Assembly (NCBI GenBank): GCA_001972305.1
Contig: BDDD01001783.1
Span: forward strand, 1 to 64,000
Source: Cephalotus follicularis
Lineage: Eukaryota; Streptophyta; Magnoliopsida; Oxalidales; Cephalotaceae
Length of the DNA stretch: 64,000 nucleotides
Direction: 5' to 3'
Positions 42,943 through 54,128 of this stretch are shown one piece after another. The notes under the pieces were generated by a model. It was not told the origin of the DNA, ran no database searches, and saw only the letters and a list, made by a program, of their open reading frames with translations. Position 1 is the stretch's first letter; every line of letters begins with the position of its first letter. The position numbers and the translations under genes were made by a program.

Positions 42943-44198
42943 CTATTGGTAGTACTTCCTCAGATCCTGGGCATTCCAAGCTCTGGCGATTTCCCTGCCC
43001 CCCAAAGTTTCAAGTTTGAATGTTTCTGGTCGGAACACTCTCTTGATCTTGTATGGCCTTTCCCAGGCAGGGGCTAGCTTTCCTCTGGTACCGGTCGGGT
43101 CTGAAATGGCTGAGTTACGCAGGACTAGATCTCCTTGCCTAAGTGGTTTGAGGCTCACCCTTTTGTTGTAGTAACAGCTCACCCTTTGTTGGTAAGCTGT
43201 GACTCTGATGGCGGCCTTGTCTCTAAGCTCTCCTACTAAATCAAGGAGGCATCTAAGCCCTTCTTCATTGTTCTCCTCCATGAAGTGCACAACCCTTGGT
43301 GACTGGACACCAATCTCCACCGGTATCATAGCCTCCGCTCCGAAGCAAAGACTAAATGGGGACTCACCGGTCGTGGTCCGATGAGTGGTTCTATAAGCCT
43401 CCGATGAGTGGTTCTATAAGCCCACTAAACACTTGATAGCTCTTCGGTCCATCTTCCTTTACTGTCTTCGAGGCGCTTCTTCAAGCCCGAGATGATTTCT
43501 CTGTTTATCACCTCTGCTTGGCCATTGCTCATGGGGTAGGCCACTGAGGCGAGTCTATGCTCTATTCTCCATTCTTGGCAAAAGTCACGGAAGGCCTGGC
43601 AATCGAACTGTTTTCCATTATATGAGACTATTGTCCTGGGGACTCCGAATCTGCAGATGATGGACTTCCATACGAAACTTTATGTATTCTTCTCTGTGAT
43701 TGTGGTCAGGGGTTCTGCCTCTACCCACTTGGTAACATAGTCCACTGCTACAATGAGAAACTTCCTCTGGCCTGTCGCCATTGGTAGTCATCCTACGAAG
43801 TCCATTCCCCGTTGTGCAAAGGGCCAGGGGGCCGTTATAGACGTCAGAGGCTGAGAAGGTCTTCTGCTTATATTTGCATTCCTCTGGCACCTGTCACACT
43901 TCCTTACCAAATCGATAGCGTCCTGGTGCAAGGTTGGCCAGTAGTAGCCCTGTCTTAGCAATTTGTGGGATAATGTCCTGCCCCCTGTGTGGTTGCCACA
44001 GACCCCTTTGTGGACCTCCTTTAGGGCATAATCGGCCTCTAAGGGAGTTAGGCATCTCAGCCAAGGAAAAGAAAAGGACCTTTTGTAGAGAATCTTGTCA
44101 TGGAGCTGAAATATGTTCGCTCTGTACACCAGTTTCCTCGCCTCCGCGGGGTCCTCGGGTAAAATTCCATCCCTTAACCAGTTAATAAACGGGGTCAT
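42943..44198 (-). pseudogene. Tat-like integrase
   Basis: From 5' to 3' on the minus strand: 44198-43788 holds the zinc-binding H2C2 region (HKGVCGNHTGGRTLSHKLL, CDRCQR) and the start of the core (ITAPWPFAQRGMDFVG), where a stop follows. The core continues in shifted frames with IVAVDYVTKWVEAEPL, IVSYNGKQFDCQAF (the second catalytic Asp reads Tyr) and YPMSNGQAEVINREI (catalytic Glu region). 43329-42943 is the C-terminal part (YYNKRVSLKPLRQGDLVLR, GKLAPAWERPYKIKRV, WNAQDLRKYYQ). A 23-base duplication at 43380-43425 adds a frame change. Confidence 0.88.
43380..43426. repeat. Short direct duplication inside integrase
   Basis: 'ccgatgagtggttctataag' occurs twice in a row, units about 23 bases long. 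It looks like a slippage-type insertion and shifts the integrase frame. Confidence 0.85.
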
Positions 44199-44199
44199 C

Positions 44200-44580
44200 C
44201 AGTTTGGCTCCTATGGTAGGTCTATGTCCATCACATCTACTTCAGAGATGGTGGGCCTGTCCAGGTAATCTACCAGCACAGTTTGATTCTTCTCTAGCTC
44301 TTCTGCAGTGGCTAGTTTTGACAACTGGTATGCTCAAGTGTTTTCCGCTCTAGGTATTTTCAAAACCCTTAGGACTCCGAAGGCTGGCCTCAAACTCTGG
44401 AAGTGTGATAAGTATTTCGCCATTGAGTCTTCTCGGGCCTCAAACTCTCCACTGGCCAGACCAACCACCAGTTGAGAATCACTGGAGGCTTCTATCTTTT
44501 GCACCTCCAAGTGCTTCGCAATTGTCAGCCCAGCTATCAGGGCTTCCCATTCAGCTTCGTTGTTTGTAGCTTTAAGTTAA
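44200..44580 (-). pseudogene. RNase H domain, N-terminally deleted
   Basis: The minus strand reads ATNNEAEWEALIAGLTIAKH, SSDSQLVVGLASGEFEARED and PRAENT-stop-AYQLSKLA, which are the middle and end of Tat/Ogre-type RNase H (NNEAEYEALIAGL, DSQLVV, N..AD.LS.LA). The start of the domain is missing at about 44580, where an unrelated short AT-rich stretch joins it to RT. Confidence 0.8.
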
Positions 44581-44639
44581 ATGCAAATTTGTAATCATTA
44601 AAACTTAGGATTGAGACTAAAAGTCAACAAGTTTCATTT

Positions 44640-45261
44640 GATATCTTCTTAGTACCTCAAACGTTTCCTCAAAGTCTTTGATGTGGGGACTCCTGGTTGG
44701 GGTCTTGAAGAGCATGTCGTCGATGTAGACCTCCACGTTTCTCTCAATCTAGGGCTCGAAGATCTTGTTGACCAGTCGTTGGTAGGTGGCCCCTGCATTC
44801 TTCAAACCAAAGGGCATGGCCTTGTAACAATACATCCCCCGGTTCGTGATAAAAGCTGTCTTGTTCTCGTCGGGCTCGTACATGGGGATTTGATTATATC
44901 CCGAGTAAGCATCCAAGAAGCTTAACATTCTATAGCCCGAGGTATCGTCCACCAACTGGTCTATCTTTAGGAGACTGAAGTGATCCTTAGGACAGGCTTT
45001 GTTGAGGTATGTGAAGTCGATGCACATCCTCCACTTGCCATTTGCCTTTTTGACTAGGACTAAGTTCTCCAGCCAGTCTAAGTAATGCACTTCCCTTATG
45101 AACCCTGCCTGCATGAGCTTGCTCACCTCCTCGGCTATTGCTTGCTGACGCTCAAGAGCAAAGTTCCTCTTCTTCTGCCTGGTCGGGGTCCTAGCCGGAT
45201 CCGTACTTAGTTTGTGAACCATTCGCTTGGGCTGATCCCGGGGACCTCCTCTGCCGACCAA
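44640..45261 (-). pseudogene. Reverse transcriptase, 3' truncated
   Basis: The frame 45261-44749 contains RT blocks: FALERQQAIAEEVSKLMQAG, VLVKKANGKWRMCIDFTYLN (usually ..VDYTDLN), FLDAYSGYNQI, KTAFITNRGMYCYKAMPFGL and NAGATYQRLVNKIF. A TAG follows, then IERNVEVYIDDMLFKT with the catalytic YIDD. Reading ends near 44640 (FEETFEVLRRYQM), so the thumb and connection are deleted. Confidence 0.9.
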
Positions 45262-45281
45262 GTGAACACATCTTTGTTACT

Positions 45282-46303
45282 TCAGAGGAATGTTATTAAT
45301 TCCCCCTTCTCCACCTCTCCGAGCTGTGAGCCGACTTGGAAGACTCTCTCGGAGTTGCCTACTTCTAGGGGCACTTGGACCACATCTTCAACGGGCTGGG
45401 GATGCTCAGGTTCCACGTCCCACCTGAGCTCCACGTTCGCGATGGGGAGTACCTTGTCCTTCCCGCGGTCCGCGACGGCAGTCTTGTAACACTGCCTGGC
45501 CGCCTGCTGGTCTCCTATGGCTTCTCCCACGCCAAACCTTGTGGGGAACTTCATAAGTAAGTGCCTCGTGGACACTATCGCCTCCATCAGGTTCTGCCCT
45601 AGTCGCCCGACTATTGCGTTGTATGGGCTTGGTGTATCAACCACCAGGAAAGTCATCTGCACCTGGGTTTGGCGTGGAGTTGTGCCTGCAACCACCGATA
45701 GGTCGATGGATCCCAAGGGATGGACCATCTCCTCCGCAAAGCCGACCAGTGGGGTCTTCACCGGCTTTAGCTGATCGACCGGTATCCTTAACTGATCGAA
45801 GGCGTGCTTGTACAGAATATCGGCCGAGCTGCCGCTGTCAATCAAGATCTTCTTTATGGTGAAGAGTTCCACCATAAGAGTCACCACCACTGGATCATCG
45901 TGAGGGAGACGTACTCCCTCATAGTCTGCCTCGGAGAAGAATATAACCTCCTCATCTCTACCAGTCCTCAGCCTCTTGTTGTGATGGACCTGCTGCACCG
46001 CAAGGGACTGCCTCCCGTAGGCCTTCCTGGCATTCTTATGGTGGCCGCCAGACGCGACCCCCCCAGAGATGGTGTGGATAACACCTCTGGGTTTCTGCTG
46101 TTGCTCCTCCTCCTGCCGTGGGGCCTCTTCTTTCCTTGACTCACTTCTTCCCTGGGGAGCCTCTCTATCTACGTACTTGCGTAGATGTCCCCTTCGGATC
46201 ATATCCTCGATCTGATTCTTCAGTTGCCTGCACTCCTTGGTGTCGTGCCCATGGTCACGATGGTACCGACAGTACTTTTCCACGTCCCTTCTCTCTGTTG
46301 GGG
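45282..46303 (-). pseudogene. Gag end and aspartic protease
   Basis: The open frame of 333 codons from 46283 starts at MEKYCRYHRDHGHDTKECRQ, the Tat gag zinc-binding end (KYC.FH...GH.TE.C). It then has KILIDSGSSADILYKHAFDQ (protease DSG) and NAIVGRLGQNLMEAIVST. It ends in a spacer toward RT (VELRWDVEPEHPQPVEDVV). Its separation from the rest of gag is due to the solo LTR at 46309-48162. The frame is intact over its length. Confidence 0.9.
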
Positions 46304-46308
46304 ACCTA

Positions 46309-48162
46309 TGTTAGATATAGTGACCCGACAAGCCATTAGATGGGTTGTCACATTGTATCTTATCTTGTATGAAACAATCTTATTCCTTGTATATATATGA
46401 TGTGTGCTAATTTTGTTATGGCTATATCACTTGTATTTTATCACATAATTGAAATAGTTTAATTATTACCTACATATACTAGTGATGCCCTGACATAAGG
46501 TTGGATACCTGGCATGGAGGCTGTGAGACTGGTTGCCTTATTCCTTATGTCAAACTTGTTCCAAGTCATAGATTCACTTTGTGGGCACTAGTGAACCGGA
46601 TAGACTTGCGCGTATGTTGCCTGCTCATGGAATCGGGGGATAGATTCTCTCACTACCATCTGTGTTGGACACTAGGGCAAATACGGGGTACGCGCTGGGA
46701 GTGTGTACACTGAACAGGACCCGCGTAGGAGACACTGTTCGGAGGGTCGCTATTCTCGTGTCAGCAGTGACTCCTACTGGTTGCGGTTGTGTATAAGTGA
46801 TGATCACTTAGCGAGTTCTTAAACTTGTCTGATCCTTAGACCTGAGCGACTACTCTATATTGTATGGAGACGGTTATGCTTTGATCTCCACCTTACCCAG
46901 TCCTTGCACAGGGCTGGCAATCGGGTGGTCTTTGGGTATGAAGGGATTATAGTACACGCGAACCGACGACTTAGAAAATCTGTTGGTTATTGAGGTGTTG
47001 GGAAAATTAATTAGATTAATTTTTCCATATGGATAATATTTGGATATTATTCCAATAGCATTTAAATTGGTCGAGGACCATTTAGAATGGCTAAACCAGA
47101 CCCGAGGGGTATTTCGGTAATTTATGAACACCTCTCTAATAACCAAGATTTTAAAGGGTCTCTGCCTTATCATGACTAGGTCTTTAATATATTGGACATA
47201 TTAAGTCTTGGTGTCAAATATTGGTTGTGTGGATCTTACATTTTGTGGAAACACTTATGTTTGATCTTACTTAACCAATATTCGAAGGGACATGAGAACA
47301 CTAAAGGAGTTAGATTTTTTGTACCTCACTGGCCAGATGGCGTCGACATCTTTAGAAAGACATCGATGCATATCCCTGATAAAAACGTCGTTGTCTTTTA
47401 GAAAGCATCGATGTGCTTTAGTGCCACGTTCATAGAAGTCGACGTCTTTTGAAAGGCGTCGACGTCTTTGAGCAGAACGTGCAACCTGTGCACGAGCTCA
47501 AATTGTGGGCATGATCTCTCCCTCGTTTCTAGCATCCAGCTCCCGTTCTTGCACGTTTTAGAAATGTGGGAATCATGGCTTCGGACTCCAAGGGAGTGAA
47601 GGCCATGATTCTGTGCAAATGGGAGATTGGGAGAGAGAATCAGGGTCTGGTATTAAAACATTTCTGCAGAAATGAAAATAGGGTGTGTGACACTTTTGCT
47701 GGGCAATTGGACCTCGAAATCTTCTCTGCAAGTGTGTGTTCCTTTAATTGATATACACCAAGCAAGGCTTATCTAGGGTGGATTGATTATTGACTTCATT
47801 GGTCATAATCAATACTCATTTTCTAAGCTAAGTGAGAGAGTGAGTGAGTTTTAGCTCTTGGTGTTTGCTGGAAGGAGTGCTTGCTGTTCCTGAGGCTTGG
47901 AGAAGATCAAAGGGATTCTACTTAATATTGTAGCGGCAAAGAAAGAAGGAGCCTTCACCCACTGGTATAACCTTTGGCCCCCTCTTCATCTTGCCATGTT
48001 TGTGTGTCACCATTGGATGCAATGGTGATACCAATTCAATTCTGTTGATGTTGTGGTGATCCATGGGATCTGTGGACGTGCCTTTTATGGACTTGTTTTG
48101 TTATATTGGGTGTTCTTCCGCTGCATGATTGTTTGTTAAAAATTTTATTCTACACTTTTTCA
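46309..48162 (+). mobile_element. Solo LTR of Copia family A inside the Tat-like element
   Basis: 1,854 bases from TGTTAGATATAGTGACCC to ...CTACACTTTTTCA, with no primer site or coding sequence. It is collinear with the solo LTR at 668-2635. Flanks are ACCTA (46304-46308) and CCCTA (48163-48167), a target duplication with one mismatch. It splits the Tat gag between PTPVPKW (48165 side) and EKYCRYH (46283 side). Short 'gtcgacgtctttt' repeats lie at 47340-47480, and GTGACA-type and 'ttccgctgcatg' R-U5 features near the end. Confidence 0.8.
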
Positions 48163-48164
48163 CC

Positions 48165-49667
48165 CTATGTCCATTTTGGCACCGGAGTCGGTATATCCGA
48201 TTCCATCAACCTCAACTTCTCAGGCCACTGGATAGGGACCTTATCCTGCTCCATGTCTAGTATTCGGGTGCGTGTGTCCAGGAGGGGGGCGAAGTTGTTG
48301 TAGGATGGGATCGGTGCCCCTCCCTGGGTCGAGCCCTCCCTCCTAGAAAGCTTGTGCCTGAGGTCGTCCTTGGTCATGTCTGACCTCTCGATCTTCTTTT
48401 CCTTCTTTCCGGGAGCATTTCGTGAATGCTCCCCTTTCTCCTCCTGATGGCCCGACCAGGGTGTTTTTTGTTTCCTGGCCGCCATCTCTTCCTCCGCATT
48501 GACGTACCTCTCTGCTCTCCTCAGCAGGTCCGCCATATCCACGGCGGGTGTCTTCAAAAGGGAGAAAGTAAACGAGGAGTTATTCCTCAGCCCGCTATTC
48601 AACGCTGTCAGGGCGAAGGAGGGCTCCAAGTCCTTCACCGTGAGAGACTCCCTGTTGAACCTGGTGAGGTAGTCCCTCAGCGACTCATCTCTGCCCTGCA
48701 CCACATTGATCAGGTGGGTGGAGTTCCTCCTCTGTATGGTGCTGTTAAGGAATTTTGTGACGAACAACTCCGTAAGCTGGCCAAAGTCCTTCACCGACTT
48801 CTGAGCCAGGGTCGAGAACCACGACTGGGCAGCTCCAGTCAATGTTGCCGGGAACCCTCGGCAGAGTGTGGCGTCTGAGGCCTGGTGCACCAGCATGGTC
48901 TGGATGTAGGTGCGCACGTGCTGGATGGGATCCGCGGACCCATCATATTTATCAAGAGTGGGGAGCCAGAATCCGCTGGGGATGCGCTCCGTCATGATCT
49001 CGGCTGTGAAGTGGTGGGCGCTGAGGTTGCGCACCTCTGCCAGGTATCCTCTTGGCTTGTCGGCTCCATGAAGCCTTCTCTCCACCTCGACAAGCCTTCA
49101 ATTCATCGCTTGCTCCACATTCTCGATGTCCCTAGCCCTGCTAGAAACACGCGACCCCGCTGCCAATGCGGTTGTGGGGTCATGTCTGCTCCCCCGGGCC
49201 TCCCCTTGAGGATCCACTTCCATAGCCTGGTGCTCGGGACGCACCCTCCTGGGAGCGTTTGGCCGGTCCTGAGCAGTTGAGTACTCTGCCCTCTGAGACA
49301 CATTGATCTCAGGTCTCCTCCCCAGGGGAACATCGTCCCATGATTGCCTTGAGGGAAGATCGTCTCCCCTAGGCAGGTTTTCGCCTGGAGCCTCGGGGGT
49401 GCCTTGTCTCCACCGCTGGCCTGTTGGGACCAGAAACTCCTGGAGCACTGACGGAATAGGTCCGGCACGTTGTTGATTGGCCAAAGTGGTGACTAGTAAC
49501 TCGGTGAGGCGCTCCACCCCCCGAATCAGCTGGTTCAACCGCTCCCTCGTAACGGGAGCTTGTTCTGCGATGGCGACAGCTTGAGTAGTTTGGGCTGGGT
49601 TGCTTCCAGCGGCCGGCTGGCTTCCACCTGCTGTGGAGTAGTTGTTGATATGCTTCCTCGGAGGCAT
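48165..49667 (-). pseudogene. Tat-like gag
   Basis: Minus-strand gag in two frames. The N-terminal part begins at the ATG at 49667 (MPPRKHINNYSTAGGSQPAA) and runs to about 49098, a Gln/Pro-rich region. The core, 49085-48165, has FWLPTLDKYDGSADPIQHVR, ATLCRGFPATLTGAAQSWF, FVTKFLNSTIQRRNSTHL, DYLTRFNRESLTVKDLEPS and LLRRAERYVNAEEEM, the retrotransposon gag domain (PF03732 type). A stop or frame change near 49090 separates them. The upstream extension of the frame to 49907 is LTR sequence and is not used. Confidence 0.88.
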
Positions 49668-49692
49668 GATTCTAAATCGCTTTTTGCTGCGA

Positions 49693-49710
49693 TTCCCACA
49701 GACAGCGCCA
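49693..49710 (-). promoter_or_regulatory. Primer-binding site of the Tat-like element
   Basis: The minus strand reads TGGCGCTGTCTGTGGGAA two bases after the 5' LTR end ...CATCAACA. The form TGGCGCCGTCTGTGGGAA is frequent in plant Gypsy elements; here one base differs. Confidence 0.75.
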
Positions 49711-49712
49711 AC

Positions 49713-50258
49713 TGTTGATGCAGAAATCTTTCCTTCAACAATACCCCACGTGTAGGGGCTTGATTTGTTTGGAGAAACGCTGGAATCTGTCCGAGAAAGA
49801 GTGTTCTTGGGCTGGTTGGTAGTCCCTGCACAAGTAAAAGAGAAAGGTAGAAGGTCCAGGAGGTTATTCTCCCGGGGGCACTCCGACGCTCTAGTTAGTG
49901 ATTGCACATAGAGTGTTTTTTTGGGTCCTTTGGGTACTAAAATGGCTGACCTTTGTATTGACTATTGAACTGGTATTTATAGACTTTCCAATGACTAATA
50001 AGCGTCATATCAAGAGTCGGTTACCCCTAGGGGAAAAGTGTCAATGGTCCTGACATTTCCTTTGATCTCCTCCCTATTTGGTTGCTATGGCTGCAAGCTC
50101 ATTAATGGATTGGAGGGCTGTGCCGGCATGCTGGTCTCTTTTCTCACGTTGATGTGATGGCAGGTTGTGACGGCAGGCCACTTGTCTAAGCCTTGGCGCG
50201 ACATCTGCTACTCTTTCCTTGAGACGCGTGTCTTTATACTTAAAAAAGGATTTTTCCC
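49713..50258 (-). repeat. 5' LTR of the Tat-like element
   Basis: About 546 bases matching 37624-38161. The outer end differs: where the 3' LTR ends 'gttcccatatca', this copy reads 'ttttccc' and then 'ttggatgg', so the last few LTR bases, and with them a clear target duplication, are lost or changed. Confidence 0.9.
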
Positions 50259-50567
50259 TTGGATGGAAAGATTTGGAATGAAAAGAAAAGAAAAGAAAAA
50301 GAATAAATTTTTTTTTATAGTTGTTTGGATCTCTTTTATTGGAGAGAAATGAAGAGAAAGTGAAAGAATAGGAGAAAACATTTTTAATAATTTTCTCTCT
50401 CGTATTTTCTTCTCATAAAAAATAAAAAAATAAAATTATTTTAATAACTAAAAATTATTTTTATTTTCTAAATTGTCCTCATTAATAATAATTTCTCTTA
50501 AATATAAAAAAAATACTTATCTATTTTACTCTTTTCTTCTCTAATCGGTGCACGTAAACTCTATTGG
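50259..50567. other. AT-rich flank upstream of the syntaxin pseudogene
   Basis: GAAAA-rich and TTTTT-rich low-complexity sequence with no coding frame. This could include the old promoter or 5' untranslated region of the pseudogene, but no element can be named. Confidence 0.4.
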
Positions 50568-52937
50568 TTGCTTGGATTTGGCTTCGAGGCGAGACTTGAT
50601 CAGTGCTGAAAAGACTACTCCAAGGCCGTTGCCTCCGGTATCTTTTAGAGCAACAACGCTGTGTCCACGGTTCAACGATTCGTTACCATCCTCGAGTCCC
50701 TAAAAAGCTGTGAGGGTTGACGTATCCGATTTAATTTCTCGAAAATTTATTTTACTCGTTTCTCATTTTGTTTATGTTATGGGTTGGTTTGGTCCTTGAT
50801 AATTATTAGAAGGATTTTGTGATGATTCAGATTTATAGAATATATTTTTTCGTACTTTAAAAGTTGTGAATTATGTGTATTTGTGAGCATAATGTCTGTT
50901 TATTTGGCTGATATTTGATATCTGGCAAGCTTGTCCATTGCTTTATACCTGTTAAAGTAACGACTTAGGATATATTTTTATGATGAACATGGGTTTTTTA
51001 CTTTTGGGCACAGGATCTGTTTATATGGAAAAAGATAGGCGACTCTTGGTTAAGAGGACTGATTTCATAGGGCATTTAGATTGTAATGGTTACAATTCAC
51101 TTAGTTGTTAAAGATTACAAACATTTTTGCTACTACAGTATTGCCAAATATTCACTACCTCTCCATATAAGTTTTCAACACTTAAATATTTGTTGCTTCT
51201 TTTTCTCTCTGTTTTCTCTCTGTACAAAGTGAATGCATGTGTCATTAACCACGTCACATGGCAAAAAGCGTTATTGAGATTTTCGTTTTCTAATGTGTTC
51301 TTAACTTGGGCTTTCATGAACCCTAGCTTTTTTAACTCGTTTTCAGCATTAAAATCTCAATTGAACTCCATATTTGTGACCTTTGGCAAAGTTATTTTTC
51401 TACTTGCATGAATTATTTTTTCTTTTGTATTCCCCAGACCCTGTAAGACTAGGTAAAATATTTTGTTTCCATGGTTTCTTTCTCCATGAAGTCTTGACCT
51501 CTTTGGACTTTTGGTATTTCATGATTCATTTAAGCTTAGGTGTCAGTATCTCTCTTTTTGTATGCTCTCCTGTGTAGCCTAGAGTTGCTCGGCTGTCCCT
51601 CTTGTTTTTTTTCCTTTTTGACAAAGCAGTTATCTTTTTTCGAATGATAATGAATTGGGAGTGGACTCAACAAGCAATTCATTTTATCCTTTTAGCATGT
51701 TCTTTAGATAATTGAAATAAGCCAACATATGATGAGGTGGCTACGATGAGCAAACATTAAGTTAATGTACCCAGTTTGAACTCAGGTTAGAGAAAATCCG
51801 ACAGTATGCCTTTGACTACTTGCTTTCTCTCTCCCTAAATGACTTCAGCAAAATGATGGCTGCATTTTAACTTTCACCAGAGTAGTTCTTATTGTCTCTT
51901 CTTTTTCTTAGCAGGTAACAGACAAGGCTACATATTTCGAAATTGCTAGTGAAACAAATCATCGTGCTGAAGTCAGTGTAAGTTTTTATTTGTGAATCAC
52001 TGTTAATCTCTCTCTCTCTCTCTCTCTCTTGTTCTGCCCACACATATTCATTTGTTGTTGGATATGTCTTGTATTAAGAGGCCCAGTTTGATTCAATACC
52101 AGTTTTGGGCGGTCTCGCTCGCCGCCGCCCCCAGCCCGAAGGTGGGGGTTCAGGGTTTGTGCCCCCTAGACAAATTTTTTGAAAGGCATATTAGCACTTT
52201 TATGTATTAGGTTTTGCCTATATATATGTACTTGTATACACGGTTTAAGGTTAAGCCGCAAACATATTCTCATAGTGGATTTATGATATATTCCATGGTT
52301 TTTTCCTAGTTTGAGTTTTTCTAGATAAAATCTTGTGTTCTTTAATGCTTTATTCTTGATGATATATATATGTGTGTGTGTGCGCGTGCGAAGTCTATAA
52401 CTTTTGTGCATAGGTTTTATCCTTCATCATCATAGGTAGTGACTTTTTTTTTTTGAGTACAGAAAAGCAAAAAAGCTGTGGATGTTAAAGTTGCAAAAGA
52501 TTTTAAAGCAGGTTTTGAAAGAGTTCCGAAAGGCATGACGGCTCGCAACTGAGAGAGAAACCGCACAAACTACTTTTGTTCAGCAGGCAGTTCTTCCTTC
52601 CAGGTACTTATTGTTGTAGGAGGCATGTTGGAAAGTCCCTTCTATGTGTATGTTCAACACCCAATGACCAGGAAATAATCTAGTTATTTGTTGAGAAATC
52701 GTTTATGGACTATTTTATTTAGTTATTCAGTTAAACCAATGGATACTTTATGGAATCATTAATATGTTGTGTTTAGGTGATGTTATCAGTGGCTATACTT
52801 CTTTTCTTAAATGTTGGCGTTGCACATTTTCCTCATGTTGTGATTTTTCATTCTATATACAGCAACACAACGAGTGAGATAGACATTGCCAATTCAGATA
52901 AAAGTTGGGGGAAGTGTTCTCTTCCGGTGGAATCTAG
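50568..52937 (+). pseudogene. SYP2-type syntaxin (vacuolar Qa-SNARE) pseudogene, 3' truncated
   Basis: Four exon remnants in order with GT-AG borders. Exon 1 (about 50568-50711): ASRRDLIS, then after a frameshift KAVASGIF-stop-SNNAVST and VQRFVTILESLKS, matching the SYP22-type start (RRNLI, AVASGIFQINTAVSTFQRFV). Exon 2 (51915-51977): VTDKATYFEIASETNHRAEV (usually VKDTSAKLKEASETDH). Exon 3 (52463-52603): SKKAVDVKVAKDFKAGFERV, stop at 52550, then ETAQTTFVQQAVLPS (usually AERET.YTPFVPQAVLPS). Exon 4 (52863-52937): TTSEIDIANSDKSW and LPVESR. The SNARE motif and membrane anchor are missing. SYP2 proteins act in fusion at the prevacuolar compartment and vacuole; this copy cannot. Intron retention points to a duplicated gene fragment rather than a retrocopy. 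Confidence 0.8.
52006..52030. repeat. (CT)n microsatellite in the pseudogene intron
   Basis: About twelve CT units in 'taatctctctct...cttg', within the intron after exon 2. Confidence 0.9.
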
Positions 52938-53870
52938 GTGAGTTCTGCCACAATTTATTTTACTAATTATTTTTGTAATAAATTTTAAGGCTAAAGTATT
53001 CAGATGGTACCAGGATTTTGGTCAAATGTTCACCTAGGTAAATGGACTTCAAGTTTGGTTGATTGGGTCACCAATCTATTAAAATCAGATAAAATACATC
53101 ACTGCCGTTAGTTTTGTTTTAAACTGTCATTTGCAAGCCTTGTTGACACAATAATTGTTAGTAAACTGGTTTTTTTATGTCATGACATACAAACAATTTC
53201 AGGGGTTGTACACATGGCGTGTTACTATTGGTTCCAACAATTAATTATTTTTAACAAGTTAAACAATCCCAAAAATGACCTTAATATGTAAACAATTTCT
53301 AAATGCACCCCATTTGCACAAATCCTCTCAACTTGTTAAGACAAACCAAAAAACTAACACAAATATGGTGTTTGAACCGTAACACCAAAAATTCCTCACT
53401 AATATTTGGGTTGCCAAATCGAATCTAACACAAAAAAATCCCAAATTGAAACCATCCCTAATCGAAACCACAAAAAAACTCATCATTTGTGGTGTGCAGA
53501 ACATCGCTAACACAAGAATTCTACTCTTTAAAGGACACCCAAAACATTGCTAACCAAAATAGAGAATCCCAAATCCAAGGGCACGAAGAATAAAGCGTAG
53601 ACCTAATATGTTATGATATTATTTGATAAAATATGAATATTATGATAAATGTTGAATAAAGTAAGAATTTAAAATTTGATAACTATCTTCTTCCTAATGT
53701 TTTTGTTAATATTGAAAATGAATATTCGTTATAATGACAACTCCATTTTTGCGAATTTTATTTTGTTTATTTTTTATCTCGTAATACTCGTACAAAGAGA
53801 ATTACCCTTAGATTATTAGAGTAATTGATGAATCCAAGTTTTTTTTTTAATGAGTAGAGAACAGCGACGC
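52938..53870. other. AT-rich sequence without gene
   Basis: It follows the last recognisable syntaxin exon. No SNARE-motif exon could be found on the plus strand in any frame. A segment around 53000-53200 ('aaagtattcagatggtacc', 'catcactgccgttag') looks like dispersed repeat sequence, but has no clear ends. Confidence 0.45.
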
Positions 53871-53879
53871 CAAAGTTAC

Positions 53880-54080
53880 CACCCCCCTTGTCTCCTTTGA
53901 TTGATGATTGTAGAGGCTTTTTAGCCCAAGATTGGAGTTGTTCTTTAGGTCACATCTTTTGTGAAGGCAATAAATGTGCAGATTATATGGCTAACCTTAA
54001 GAGCCGCTTGGGGGCCTTGTGTTTTTGGCAGAATGGCTTTTTAGAGAACTGTTGTCAAAGGGGTTGTGTTTGGATGTCAA
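53880..54080 (+). pseudogene. Plant RNase H-like (RVT_3 type) fragment, probably LINE-derived
   Basis: The frame reads PLIDDCRGFLAQDWSCSLGH, IFCEGNKCADYMANLKSRLG and LGALCFWQNGFLENC. This matches the C-terminal half of the plant RNase H-like domain (DCR.LL....W...HI.RE.N..AD.LA..G). The upstream RT of a LINE is not seen. It ends close to the 5' LTR of the next Copia element. Confidence 0.75.
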
Positions 54081-54128
54081 TAATGAGAAGTGTTTTTTCA
54101 AACTAAATTTATCAAAAAAGATATTTGA

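Larger units (their letters stand above)
37624..50258 (-). mobile_element. Tat-like Gypsy retrotransposon with antisense gene (broken)
   Basis: A 12.6-kb minus-strand element: 5' LTR 49713-50258, primer site 49693-49710, gag, protease, RT, RNase H, integrase, then about 4.8 kb of 3' sequence holding an opposite-strand gene, a 68-bp minisatellite, polypurine tract and 3' LTR 37624-38161. Gag-pol order and an extra antisense gene between integrase and 3' LTR are typical of Tat-lineage Ty3/Gypsy elements. A 1.85-kb solo LTR sits between gag and protease. Stops and a deletion between RT and RNase H make it non-autonomous. A five-base target duplication is not evident. Confidence 0.88.

Noticed and set aside
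49668-49907. Upstream extension of the Tat-like gag frame to 49907
   Set aside because: These codons fall in the primer site and 5' LTR; the gag start at 49667 is more plausible.
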